The notes beneath the pieces are model-generated. The model had not been told where the DNA came from and made no database searches. It was given only the letters and a program-made list of their open reading frames with translations. A stretch of DNA of 64,000 nucleotides, taken from positions 64,386,156-64,450,155 of the forward strand of contig CM060947.1 of NCBI GenBank assembly GCA_030765055.1. Direction: 5' to 3'. This stretch comes from Mantis religiosa. Taxonomy: Eukaryota > Arthropoda > Insecta > Mantodea > Mantidae. Positions 46,610 to 59,150 of this stretch are shown in pieces (the stretch's first letter is position 1; the number at the start of each line of letters is the position of its first letter). The translations under genes were made by a program, and so were the position numbers.

Positions 46610-48007
46610 CACTGACTCTCATAAATAGTCGGACAGACTTTGAATTTCACTGTGGAGTGCTCTATAAAGCAGGATAGATTATGTGTATCAATCTCAAGGT
46701 ACTCCTTGTGTTAAGCAAAGATCATTTGCTATGAATATGCATTTTAGAGTTTGAAGATGTGGCTAAACTAAGAGCTTCTCCAGTCAACCTTGTTTACATC
46801 ATGAGTTTACGACACAAACAGAATCGGACAGCACAAATGAAATACAATACAAATGAGTAGGTGAAGTCTGTCAGTAGACAAAACAACATCGTAGAAGTAC
46901 GTCAAATGTGCACCAAAAAGAAGGCAAGAGCATAGTATGGGGCCCAAAGTTAAGCAGAGTATCTTTGAACAGAGACAGTAATCTCTCAGTATGAAAAGAA
47001 CACATCATACCAGGAAATAGCAGAGGTTGTGAATCTTAGCAAATGTACAGTTAGTGACATAATTCACCGGTATAAGTATGAAGACAGAATTGAATCTCGA
47101 GCAAAGCCAGGGTGACCAAAACTTCTTAAGGCAGGAGTCTTATATAATGTGGAAGGTAAAACGGAATCCACGTATAAGTGCTCCGGTGATTTGTGCTGAG
47201 AATCAAGAAGAACTGGGACTGACAGTTAGCCCTGAAACGGTCAGAGGGGCCATGTGAAAACAAGATTTTAATGGTCACGTAGCCACAAAAAAGCCATACA
47301 TTTCCAGCAAGAATAAATGGTAGCGATTACAATTTTCCAGAGACTTTGCTAACAAGACAACCGATTGGAGGGGCCAAGTTACTTTTGTGACGAAAGCAAA
47401 TACCACCTTGCTGGTTCCGATGGCAGGGTGGTTGTGTGGAGGAAACCAAACACGGAGCTGGAAGAACGCAATTTGCAAGACACGTCAAAGAAGGCGGAGA
47501 GAGTGTAATGGTATGGGGCTGTATTTCCTCTAAGGGAGTGAGAAAGCTGGTGTTCATAGACACAAGCATGAACAAGGACGTTTATCTGAGACTATTACAG
47601 AAAAATTTAAAACAAAGTGCAGAAGTTATGAGTATTTTGGACAGCTTCTCATTTTATCAGGATAATCATCCGAAGCATATGTCCACATTGTGTAGTTATG
47701 ATTACTATAAAATTTCCTCATGTACTGCATCCACCCCCTTAGTCCTCGGATCTTAATCCCATAGAAGCAGTATGGGATGAACTGGAGAAGGCCGTGCGGA
47801 AGACCCCATCACCTCCAAGCAGCACTTGAAGGAGAGGATGCTAGAGGAATGGAGCAAACTTTCTACAACCTACCTGAAAAACCTGGCTCACAGAATGCCA
47901 AATAGGTTGCGAGAAGTAGTGAACAGAAGAGGGAGAGTCACTAAGTACTAAGAAATATTTTGTAACACACTCAAGTTGTTATGTCCGATTACTTTTGAGG
48001 GCCAAAA
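46610..48007 (+). mobile_element. Decayed Tc1-like transposon
   Basis: Ends are imperfect inverted repeats. The left has GACTCTCATAAATAGTCGG (46614 on); the right, reverse complemented, has GCCCTCAAAAGTAATCGG, each followed by ACA. A TA precedes the left end; the right TA is lost. The inside is a transposase pseudogene in the same orientation. Unrelated in sequence to the intact element at 43439-44860. Confidence 0.85.
46800..47950 (+). pseudogene. Tc1-like transposase pseudogene, DD34E type
   Basis: Starts near MSLRHKQNRTAQMK at 46801, then broken frames with YQEIAEVVNLSKCTVSDII (helix-turn-helix) and IESRAKPG. Catalytic pieces: YFCDESKYHLAGSDGRVVVW at about 47380-47440 (first D), FYQDNHPKHMS in the 106-codon frame 47436-47756 (second D) and, in another frame, SSDLNPIEAVWDELEKAV at about 47740-47800 (E). 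About 100 bases separate the second D codon and the E codon; two lost bases would restore the Tc1-standard 34-residue spacing. More than ten stops and several shifts. The product is dead. Confidence 0.88.
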
Positions 48008-49300
48008 AATGCCATATTTCCTTTCATTCTTAAAAAGCATGCATTATATAATTTTTATGCGAAATAACACTTATTTTCTTACAAGAACGAAACATTTAAC
48101 TGTCGATTATCATACATTTCAATAAGATGGCACATCAAATGTTGATTTTCATTTTCAAAACTTAATACTCTGCTTTGTCCGATTAATTAAGCGATTCTCT
48201 GTAGTTAATAAAAGTAAACCGGTCCGCTCAACGGCAACTGAGGAAATTATTTGAACTTCGTTAACCAAACTATCCCAAAAGACTGCAAATAACGTGGGAA
48301 TAGAATAAGTTTGTACTTCAATTATATGAAATTACGTTCCTGCTTATCTTTCATTGTGAAGACCTCAAAACCACTGTTTCTTATATCAAAATGTTGTCGT
48401 GCACCCCTTTTGAAGACATCTCTAAACATCTTCAGGTTTTGTACAAAGCAATAGTCCCTAATCTCCGTATACTATTTAATACTTAACTGGATACATGTAG
48501 ATACTTGTCAGAGATTGATTACATGTATATAATTGCAGAAAGAGCACTTTGATGTAGGCGGAGTGCTGAGGTTGTTTCACGTAGTACCAACAACGTGAGG
48601 TAGTTGCCGGAAGCAGCAAGACACGTTCTTGGCCAAGTCCATGCTTCTTGTTCTCCACAAAGCTTTGTGCCGCAAAGGACGGACGGAATTCGGGAGCCTT
48701 ACTACGCCGAGGGCCTCGGGTCTAAAACTATTGCTTCCTTTGAGTGTCCGTATCGAAGCTACAGCTTACCTTTTGTTGGCCGTTACCTCTGGCTCCAGGA
48801 CAAGAAGCAACCTCCTTCATCTGATATCCAGGGAATGCAGTGAGGAATGCCTAGACATTCGCGACGTTTACTTCACTGGCCAGCCCAGCACTTAAACAAC
48901 CCCACGCCCAATTGGAATTTACAACAACTTCATACATTACACTCAAAATGAAATCGGTCCCTTTTTACGTTAAAATGTTTCCTTGTGTAACTTATTTTGT
49001 GTCAGTATCTACTTTTCATGGTCAACCATCGCAGACACTTTCATTTACTTCCCCCACTTTTATGAAAATGTTGTACAGTGTTCTGGAACAGTTTTAACAC
49101 TAGTAATTGCAATTTCTTGTAGTCTCGTCTATTTAAAGTAAAGCATGAAACATTCTTCGACTTTTACTCAAAACAATGTGGTACAACGTTGGAAGATCTC
49201 ACTACCTCAGGCTTTTTTCGACAGTTCTCCTAAGTTTCACAGACGTATTCCTCAGTGGTAAAAACATCCTTGTGCTGAATAATCCAACAATTGGAAATAT
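48008..49300. other. Unassigned DNA with a coding-like patch
   Basis: Between about 48600 and 48900 the composition is balanced and two plus-strand frames (48604-48843 and 48629-48895) overlap. Neither product is recognised. Probably an unidentified repeat. The rest is AT-rich with no signal. Confidence 0.3.
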
Positions 49301-49450
49301 AGAGTCAGATTGATAAATTCAATACCATATTCGGGATTTGAACTACGTTTCGTGGTTAAATTCCGGCTATGGCGTTTATTTTTCAGTTTAACTCTAGCTT
49401 TCCACACTTTGGCCCACACACACTAATGTGCAAGAACAGTTAATCGTCAA
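49301..49450. repeat. Inverted pair of SINE-B fragments (hairpin)
   Basis: Left half (49301-49347): AGAGTCAGATTGATAAATTCAA then GGGATTTGAACTACG, a minus-strand SINE-B tail and box B. Right half (49350-49396): CGTGGTTAAATTCCGGCTATGG then TTTTTCAGTTTAACTCTA, the same segment on the plus strand, continuing into CTTTCCACACTTTGGCCCACACAC. The halves meet at the box-B-proximal CGTGG. Confidence 0.7.
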
Positions 49451-50740
49451 TCCAGTAATAGTTTAGATAATTTATAGAGGTGGAATTGTATATCTTCGTA
49501 AGTTGTTCTTGATTCCAAAGTTTTTGATATAAAAACTATATAGTCATCACATAATACAGAAAACTCGAAGGAAGCAACAGTTCCTCAGGAAGTGGTACCC
49601 CATGCCCTCACCGTAGTATGGTCCTAAATTGCCCTGATCACAAGGGTTATCCCTTTGGTGTAAGTAGGGCAATATCTGCAGAATAATTTTTTCATTTAAT
49701 ACGAAATATCAGTTTACAAATTTCTAATTTTGGCAGTTGTCTCTCCGTATAAAATTATAGGGCATCTAGTGCTATCAAACATTATAACAAAAGTACAAAT
49801 GGAATACAGTAAAACATCTGTACGTGAGTATTGTTAGAAAGTTTTGGCATTCTCAAACTTCATTGCACACATCTATAGGATTAGAAAGATATTATTCAGA
49901 ACTTTTGACTGTTCCATTATACACCTATTGAAGTTTAATAAAATACAGGATCGATTGTCAATTTTGAACTTGTCTTCTGTTTCTAATGTTACGTCATAGT
50001 CATCTTAAAATAAAACAGAAGTGTCTTGTAAACATTGTTGGTGTGCTTTAGTAATGTAAGAAATGAAATTAAAAATTGCATTATATAACAAATTGTATTT
50101 CTGAATGACCGAAGAAACAAATAAATAATAAATAATACTTTAATATAAATAAATAATATATATTAATTTATATTATTAAATTATATAAATTAAATTATAG
50201 TAAATAACATAAAGAATAAATAGAATATTAGAGTCAGTTGAAGGGTTTCTATATTAACCTAAACAGATGCAAAAACCTACACACTTTCTCTCTGCATAAA
50301 ATTAGTATATATTAGATATTTTATTTTGAGATATTTTATAACTACTCTATAGTCCATTCTTACAAAAGCTTAACTTAATATTTCATGTGACTTCAAATAC
50401 ATATATAGGTTTTGAAATATACCAAAGAGGAAGCTACATCACGATGGTAACCTACATAAGGAGGTAAGCTAACCTACATGCCACACTCCTTGACGGAGGA
50501 CAAAGTGAATAAATAAAGGAGGCTATGGACCGCAGACATAAACATAAGTCCGTAACAATCCGTGATTGCAGGAGCTACCAAGAGAAGCCGATGAACGACT
50601 CATAAAATCAGGCAGCCCTTTAAGTCCTTTTTACTTGGAGCAAGCACCGGCACCTCCTTTGCGGCAAACCTCACACTACGACACTTAAAAAGCACAAATG
50701 AAAATATAACAAACCGAATGAGAAAATAAATCGCAGAAGA
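49451..50740. other. AT-rich DNA with AATA low-complexity tract
   Basis: A low-complexity AT tract of AATAAATAATA and TTATATTAAATTATA type occupies about 50120-50220. No gene. The less AT-rich stretch 50440-50700 has no recognisable frame. Confidence 0.4.
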
Positions 50741-51487
50741 GGAGACATGCTATTGACATAGACGATGCTATTTGCGGATGACCAAATAATTATAAGTAAA
50801 ACTGAAGACGAGCTGCAAAGAGCAGTATATATTTTACAGATGTTATGTAAGAATTATAATTTCAAAATTTCCACAAATAAAACAAAAACAATGGCGTTTC
50901 GAGATAAAGTCACTGTTAGAACCAAAATAGTAATTGATGATATTATCTTAGAGCAAGTTAGGGGTTTAAACTATTTGGGAACATAAGTCAGTTATAAATA
51001 TGAAAATGATTTAAAAAATAAATTACCAATGTTTCAACATATATGCGGCATAATAAATAGAAGCCTAAAAACTAAAACCAGAAAAGAAACACGGATGAAA
51101 TGTTATAAAGTAATGGCTGTGCCTGCTTTTATTTTTGGTTCTGAATCATGGACATTAACAAAATCAGAGAAAAACAAGATACAGGCTGCCGAAATGAGAT
51201 TTTTAAGAGCAGTAAAGGGATGTACTCTTTTAGATAAAATTCCAAATGAAAATATAAGAGAAGATTTAGAAATAACTTCTTTAGAAGAAAAAATAATAAA
51301 TTATAGAAATGAATGGAGAGAGCATATTGAGAGAATGCCGAGAGATAGGATCCTAAGAAGAGCTATAAACTATAAACCCAGAGGAAAGAGACATCCGGGA
51401 AGACCACGAAAACGACGGTCAGACGTGTTTTAAGCCGGAACTGACAGCATTGCCTAGCCCTTGAAGCGAAGAAGAAGAAGGAGACAT
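50741..51487 (+). mobile_element. 5'-truncated LINE with (GAA)n tail
   Basis: GGAGACAT occurs at 50741-50748 and 51480-51487, with similar AGAAG sequence before each, consistent with a short target duplication around an insert of about 730 bp. The insert starts just before the RT active site and ends in GAAGAAGAAGAA after the ORF2 stop. It appears to be the best-preserved member of the family also seen at 739-1805. Confidence 0.8.
50765..51433 (+). pseudogene. Reverse transcriptase C-terminal part, one in-frame stop
   Basis: One frame through the whole region, broken only by a TAA at 50984-50986. The first 73 codons carry LFADDQIIISKTEDELQ, where FADD is the RT active-site block, then a palm/thumb stretch ending LNYLGT. 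After the stop, 134 codons (from 51029) carry YKVMAVPAFIFGSESWTLTK, NKIQAAEMRFLRAVKGCTLLD and the basic end GKRHPGRPRKRRSDVF. The first catalytic D, the endonuclease and any ORF1 are missing through 5' truncation, so it cannot retrotranspose. One stop in about 220 codons suggests a young copy. Confidence 0.9.
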
Positions 51488-54400
51488 TTCACCTAATAGT
51501 AGTATATTTGGGGAATCGATAGCCTCATACCTCACCAAAATCCTCCATGCTACTCCTATTTCGTACTAAAAATCCTGTGAACTGAACGGGAAGAACATGC
51601 GGGCTTAAAAGATTGAGAGCGAACCGGTGTTTTAGAGCTACTGTTCTACGACAGGGACAGCTTTTACCTACCGACCAGGTAAAAGCACGAAAAACGCAAG
51701 CTTTAATCAAAACCGCATGATGCAGTTCACTAGGTACATTGTTACTGTAACCATTGGAAACAAAAGTTGTTATTTAGCGAGCTTTGTTCATTTAAGGGTG
51801 TAAAGTAGCTTATACTCGCGTCACCGTTGCATGCCTTTCGAAACAAAGATGACGGGTCCGTCCAATCAAATCACAGCTAAACAGCACATAACTGAAGTGC
51901 ACTTTTCATCGTCCATTGAACTCAGCTCACTTCTTCTCAACTCTCACGTCAACTTTATCAAAGTGTCCATGCAGAGGGATAACCAAATCTTTATGTAAGC
52001 CCCGTATACAAACGGAACGTTCTTGGGAAAGAACCCCTCGAAACTGCCAAAAAGAATCCTCTGAAACGGGAAAGCTGGACACAATAGGCACTGTTGCGGT
52101 AGGCCTGCCATTAGCTAGAACTAGGCCTAAGCAGTCCGGTAGTTATGACCAACCCCGGCGGCTGCAGATAGCTCCGTGCCACGGTGACTATTTACAAACA
52201 TAATGCACACGTAGTATATTATTATATTAAAATGAATATGGAATGACATATCTGTATACTTTAGCAAATAGTAGATGCAAATACAGGGGTTCATTTTTAT
52301 CTGTAATTTCACCGCGCAAAATTTGACGTCATCAATAGCATCGCTGATGGAGTGAGTTTATATACGATTCCCCTAGCGGCTTCCGATCATATTTGATGTG
52401 CTGACAGCAGATTTGGGGCCTCCCTCTACCGGTAGATAAATATACTATTTGATAGTTGGATGTGTTATTTCGCCTGGTGCGTAGATAAGATAACTGTTTT
52501 TAGACAACTATTTACTACAGTGTAATGCACTGCAAAGCTAATTATGCAGTCATAAAGGTATACCATAGAGAATATATGAACTGATAAGTCAATAAACACT
52601 TATTTTACAAAGAACATCTGTTTTCTGTTAGAGTAGACATGTGCATATTGTAAACCTGGCACATAAAATAGAAATATTTTTTTATCACCCACAGTTTCCT
52701 CACAGTGTAACTTCATTACAAACCTAAAATTAGCAGAACATGTTCTAGGAATGAAACATAAATTAGTGTTGCAATATATGCAAAGCTTTTATCCAATCCT
52801 AAGCAATAAAATATCTCTAGTACATAGTCTTATGTGTCCATTTTCTTATATTCCCTTTCTCTCTTCCCCTTAAATACTGTATTGCGAAAAGGTATACTTG
52901 AGGTCTTTCTGTCATAACATTAATATTGCTTCTGGATTGGAACCAGTCACTTTAGAGCGCTCAGTGTCTCAGTTTCTGCAAGTAATTGATCCTGTATCTT
53001 GGAAATGTTTGATGCAATTATTGGTTTCAAAAGACATTAAGGATACCAACATTAATAGACATTTTAATTAAGCGTGAGAACGACAAAAAATTTAGTCTAA
53101 TACTGATACAATGTAAGAGTTTATGTTGCAGACAAAACTATGTCAATTTGACGGTATCTGGACACTTTTGAGACAACATTACGCTCTGAGGGACTTGTCA
53201 GAATGTCGGATAGCGTTGCATAAGCTCCTCTGTACAGCGGTTTAAGTTATATTTATATGTCGCACGAATTTTAATTCTGGTACGAAAGTAGCATTAAACA
53301 TGAGGACGCGGTGCTCTGTGTTCATATCCAGGGGAAGCTGGTTGTATTAGTAGCACAACCACAGTAATTTGCTTACTGTTCCGCAAAAATCACTTCTTCT
53401 CCATACAGGTCACCATGATATCAAGATAGACTCACCAGTCAACTATGACATCATTCTTGCTCAATCGGAGGGTGGGGAAATAACGAATAAACCATGTACT
53501 TCTTGAAAAAGAAAAGCATACGGAAAGTCGCACGAGAGTTTGTATATGAGACTTTTATTCTATACTAATCTCTTAGGAAAATCTGTTTTGTGTCAGGATG
53601 ATATAAAATGCAATAGCTAAGCTTTAACTTTGCATCCGTTGTGTTACCTGCCGCTTGATGGGATGTACTTACTGCAGCCTTCAAAACACATCATGAAAAT
53701 TGCATACGCTTCTGGATTAACGTTAGGATGTATAAGATGATTATGTCCATTAGCATAATAGGATAATAACATGGAAATTCTCTCTTAAAATTAAATAATC
53801 GGTTGCACGACTCTCTTACGTTGAATGGAGCAACAAGATCCCGTGTTAACCAAGTTTTAAATTGATTTTGCTCGGTTGTATAGTGTGCTATCCCACATTA
53901 TGTTTCCTATTAAACAGAATAAAAGAAATATATCAGCTAATCTAAGTTATAGTACTAATGACTTTCTTTAGGTGCTGCAGAAAAAACTTTGCGAACAATG
54001 CATTGCATCCTGTCATATTCTTTGGAAATATAAGAATTCCTACCCGGCTAATGCTAAATAAAGTAAACGTGTGACGCAATAACTCAAAAACATTTTATGA
54101 CTTCAGCATAAAACTATTTAAGAGTGTAAATATGTGTATTCTGAGTTTACTGATCCACTTTTATAAAAACAATTTGTATATTAAGAAACGTAATAATATT
54201 TTAATTATAACACATTTAAATACGAATTATAAGCAAATGCTTTTCTTTTAAATTTCCAACTCCAAAGTAACAGCACTATTAAACTCAAAGATTGTGTCAT
54301 GATAAAACTTAATCTAGATATCCCAAGAGCTTTTGAGAAAACTGATAGCTTACGGTAAAAATGTCAGACATATAAGAACTAATATTTTTATTAATTACTT

Positions 54401-57343
54401 TATTTATAGTCGCTTTAACCATGTAGGTTTTACCGCGACTCCTAGTTTACTGCTACCGATTACATTTACACTCAGTTTTACATTATTATATTATATTTAC
54501 ATGTATTATTGTTGAACAACAGTGAATGTTGTAAAGACTCGCTAAATACTAAAATTTCAACAGTAATTGATAACCAGAACGTAATCAGAATGGAACCAGA
54601 AAGGAACTATAGAAAGGAACCAGATATCTTGAGTACACATAATTCAATTAACTTAACAATAAAACCAACTTTAAAAGCGAAATATTCCTAAAAGATGCAC
54701 TATGATTTATCTCCCCATTCAAATGTCTTAGGAGTCCAAATGCTTTCCTGTGAAGTGGTGCAGATTGCACAGCGATAAACCCTCTAAAAGTAGTGAGACT
54801 TTGTCCAGCTTTAACTGCAAATGCACTAAGTTCTGTCACTTAAAGTATTCGATTCATTTAAGCCGTTTACTATTATTGAACTTTTTTCTTAATGTGGTGG
54901 GGGAAATAAATACATTCCACTGTGCACAAAATTGTTGGCTTTATTGTAAACATGAGCTTTGTCATGCAGTACATTGCAACAAAGCACAAAGTAGAATTAA
55001 GTAAAGTAAATGTGGCAATTGATGTCAGTATCAACACTTGTACCAAGGTTTGCAAGAGATGTTCTTCCAGAATCAAAGACATACAATTCAGTTAAAACTG
55101 CATACAAAATTCTGAGGAGAAGTTACAAGTTAATAAAAAAGGTAAAGGTTTGTATGTATCGTAATAAAATCGACACGATGTAGCCTCTTCTGCGGGTCAA
55201 TTCACACCACTGGGGAGTCAAACACAAGGCTACTCCAAGAAGCAACACCTACTGCGCGTCACAACAGTTGTCACAAACTCGTTTAGTGGGCAGTGATGTT
55301 TGTCGCGCTAGTCACCGTTCACTTATTTCCTAACTTATTCGCGAGAGCTCTTGTTTATTCTTCGCAAAGCTCCACAGATCATTCTAAAGTGTTCTGGAGC
55401 CAGCGAGAAGGGAAACTTCCACATGATCCTCTTCAACTGATGATATCCCTTTTGGTATTTGAGAATGTTATTTACCTACATCTTCAGGAACACAGCTACG
55501 TCAGAAGACATCGTCCTCCGTGGTCAGTGGTTCACTTACAACCCCTGGTTCCAACGTCGCTGGCTTAAACCTTGCAGTATTGGAATTGCTTCGGAAGGCA
55601 AATAAAGCGGTGGTCGTTGTAGGTTTGTCACTTAATAGAGCTCAAGTCTGATCAAGAGGTTCACCCTCGCGCCCACTATAAGTACTGAGAATTATTGTGG
55701 TTAAGCGCTTAATTTAAGTTTTATCTCAAAGGTGCATACTCTTGAATTACTGTCAGAAATACGTATTCTTCGATTTAAATGTCAGTTTACTATTGGAAAA
55801 AGAAGTTAGCACGTTGTGTATTTCTAAGTCCCTGTGAGTCACATATAATAACCAAACCAATTGAATATGATAATTACATTTTATAAATCAATTACTGTGG
55901 AAAATAAATATTAAAACAAGTTAGAGAAACAAATATTTTTTGTAATTTGAAAATAACACGTTTTATACTGTCTGCTTTAAATACAATAAAAGCTGTATTT
56001 AATACTTTTAATTTATTTAAAACTTCTGTGCTGTGGGTAGAAGAAATATTGCGTTTGTGTTCCTCATAGTAAGTGTATTTAGTTTTTAACAGATATACAG
56101 ATTTTAAGGTCCCCTCAAATAAAAAATGGGATGTTTTAGAAGGAATATCCTTCTATGCATGTTGGTACTTAAAGAAGTAGCTATTGAATTTCATACTCAT
56201 GTTCGACACTATTCAAGAATGACATGTATAATGTCAGAAAAAATCCTTAAAAATTAAATCCTGGAACCATCCCTTTAATTTGTTCTTTTTATTTAATTTT
56301 CAAAAATTATTTGAATCACTTGGTAGAGACATCTTATGTTTAAGTATTTGCATGAAGAAATAATGCAATCTTATATTTCCTTCGAACGGTGTGTGATATC
56401 ATCTCCATTCCAACTCCCGAAAATTAGATGTCTATTTTAACATCTAAGGTCATAACAGTACATAGTTTCTGACATACCTTTTTCATTTTTCATCGGACAC
56501 TAAAATAATATTTTCAGCATTTTATAAAATGTTTGCCTGTTTTATAACGAATATATTTCTAACATTTAAACTTTTAATTTTTGGACCATTTTTATTCTGC
56601 AACTGATGGAGATACTCCCGAAAAAGATTTATATATAATAATTCGGGGTGTTATATGTGGCACAGTTTAAAAACAAATTGTTTGTAATTAGACAATCTAG
56701 AAATGTAACGGAATGTAAAAAGGAGAATAGCGCTCTATCACCTGCCTTTGTTACGCCCTAATTTTAATGGAAAGTAAAATATACGCACGCGCACACAGTT
56801 ACGGATGCACATGCTCCCCAGTTGCGTTTTTTCTATATCAATATTAAAAGCAGGAGCAAATTTGTGTGTGTGCGTGTGTAAGTGTTAACGGAGTAGTCTC
56901 AGAAAGCACCGAATGAATTTTGGTAAGCACAATTCGCTCCGAGACTCATACACTTAAAGGAACCTCTTGATTTAATATCACAAATTAAAAGAATACGAAA
57001 CATTTACTTGAATTATATATAAATATTATAAATAATTTGAATTATAAATGCGCATTTATATGCAGAAATAACCTGAGAATATCTCGTAGTGGAAAAGGTC
57101 GTTGTTACCCTAGAGAATACACATAACTTTGCAAGTCGCAGAGTACCAAAACAAAAGTAATGTAAATAAATGACTGCCATGATGTAGCGCTTCAATATTG
57201 AGAAAACAAACACTTGAGAGGCGACTATATATCTTATGTTATATTGTTCTTTTTTAATTTCAATTGATAAATACTATAGAGAGTAACGTAATGAAACAGT
57301 TTCCAAATCCCTGAATAACTTTTATCGTAATTTTATGAGTACG
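51488..57343. other. Long mostly AT-rich DNA, no gene recognised
   Basis: About 5.9 kb. Less AT-rich patches at 51520-52200 and 55140-55700 hold unrecognised frames (51525-51710 minus, 51916-52203 plus, 55293-55568 plus 91 codons). Other frames (54333-54515, 54648-54839, 54750-55004, 54873-55082) lie in AT-rich DNA and look like chance. No terminal repeats, box pairs or protein motifs found. Confidence 0.35.
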
Positions 57344-57345
57344 TA

Positions 57346-58449
57346 CAGGGTGAACATAAAGTCTCGAGCCATGTTTGAGAAAACGGTTGATTTTAAATTT
57401 CTTTTACAGAAGATTTAAAAGATGCTGTCAACTGAAGATCGAATCGCTGTTGTTTCTGCATGTTTGAGGGGATTTACATATCAGGAGGTTCAAGTAGACC
57501 TCCCGGGTGACCAATGAAACTGTGCAGCAGGTAAGCGATGCTGTGACCAGAAGTAAGAAAGCCTCAACCAGGAGGTTATGTCGAGAGTTGGGTGTATCAC
57601 AATCGACAGTGTGAAAGATTCTGCATTTCACTTAAAAAAAAAAAACGGTCATATCACCTCCAAATTCGGCATGCACTGGAACGGGAGGACTAGGCTTCTC
57701 GCGAAACAACGTGTTACGACCTGTTGAGGGCAGTTGAAGAAGCCAATTTGTTGCAAAATATGTTGTTTACCGATGAGACCACCTTCTACACGTGGCATGG
57801 CCAACAGACGCAACTGCAGAGTGTGGGCAGATGAACAACCAAATGTCATCAGGAAGTGGTAACGAAACACCCGAAAAGTTAATGTATAGTTTGGGCTGAC
57901 AAAATCGAAAGCTTATGGGCCATTCTTCTTTGAAGATCAAACAGTGACAGGCATTTGGTACCTTGATATGCTACAACTATACCTTCAACCACAATTACAG
58001 TAGGATGGTATTTTGGAATCTGTAGTGTCCAACAGAGTGGAGCCCCTCTTCATTTCACACTGATTGGTCGGGAGTACCTTGATACCACATTCCCACGTCG
58101 AAGGATTGGCAGGAGTTCACACCGCATTTGGGCGCCACGTTCTCCAGATCTGACACCTCTTGATATTTTGCATGGGGATACATGAAATCACAAGTCTACA
58201 AAGTTAGCATTCATAAGAAGCGTATCCGGCAGGCAGTGTGCAACATCACACCTGCAATGCTGAACAAAGTGTTTGAGGCAGCAGTGCATCGCTCGTAAAC
58301 GTATGGAAGTGCTAGGCGGTCATATCGAATGAGACGAAGAAGAAACGTTCATGGATTATGTGTTACCATGTCATATGGTCCACAATACCTGTATATTTTG
58401 GAATCTAATATTACGTTTTCTCGAAAAGGGAAACTTTATTTTCACCCTG
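57346..58449 (+). mobile_element. Tc1/mariner-superfamily element, DD41D type, inactive
   Basis: A 1,104-bp element with TA duplications (57344-57345, 58450-58451). Terminal inverted repeats: CAGGGTGAACATAAAGTCTC on the left against CAGGGTGAAAATAAAGTTTC on the right, 18 of 20. A further shared GAGAAAACG lies just inside. It holds a frameshifted transposase in the same orientation. Confidence 0.9.
57423..58310 (+). pseudogene. DD41D-type transposase pseudogene with mutated catalytic residue
   Basis: Starts MLSTEDRIAVVSACLRGFTYQEVQ (57421 on), then broken helix-turn-helix sequence (TVQQVSDAVTRSKKAS-like, RELGVSQSTV). The first catalytic block is LFTDETTFYT at about 57767. The second is VQQSGAPLHFTLIG at about 58029, where the usual QQDG has become QQSG, removing the second aspartate. 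The third is PRSPDLTPLDI. Counting from the S in place of D, 41 residues precede the last D, matching the DD41D group described as Visitor. Several shifts and stops lie between the blocks. I am fairly sure of the superfamily and less sure of the named group. Confidence 0.82.
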
Positions 58450-58717
58450 TATTTCTAATAATCCTCATGTATGAAGGTTTTATTTTATTTCCTTTGTAAG
58501 TTGACTAACCAAAATTGTAATCAAATTCGTAAGCAGAGCATGCTAAATAATTGTATATTCGAGAGAAAAGTGTTGCCAATAGAGGTCAATAAAGTAGCAA
58601 TTTATAGTAACTGAGATTATTGTTATTTTGCATGGTCGCAGATAGTGTATTTTCCAAAGAGGTTAACTTATTGCCTTAAAGGTGGGTGGGGATGCTTCGT
58701 TGTATATGTTAGGGTTT

Positions 58718-59150
58718 CTCAATTATGTGAAAAATGATATTGTTTCATAGGAGCGAATATTAAAAATTTAAACCATTATAATTATCTGAATGATTGTTGG
58801 TTCATTTCAACCGAGGATCTTTCCACTACCAGAGGATATGCATAAGTGTGCAACATTTCCAAAAATTGGAAGAATGTTGAGAGATGGATAAGGAAGTCGG
58901 ATATTCTGCCGATGTTTCACAATTTTTGTGCAAATAGTAAGGAATTTTATGTAAAAAATTATATTGTTTTATGGGAGCGAAGATTTAAGTTTTAAACGAT
59001 TATAATAATATAAATGATTGTTGGTTCATTTCAACCGAGGATCTTTCCACTACCAGAGGATATGCATAAATGTACAACATTTCCAAAACTTGGAAGAATG
59101 TTGAGAGATGGATAAGGAACTCGGATATTCTGCCGGTTTCACAAATATTA
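58718..59150. repeat. Two-unit tandem duplication, period 224 bp
   Basis: Unit 1 begins about 58718 (TTATGTGAAAAATGATATTG at 58724) and unit 2 about 58942 (TTATGTAAAAAATTATATTG at 58948). Both share GATTGTTGGTTCATTTCAAC, GAGGATCTTTCCACTACCAG, GGAAGAATGTTGAGAGATGG and GGATATTCTGCCG with few changes. More alike than the 218-bp pair at 16722, so probably younger. No frame runs through both. Confidence 0.9.
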
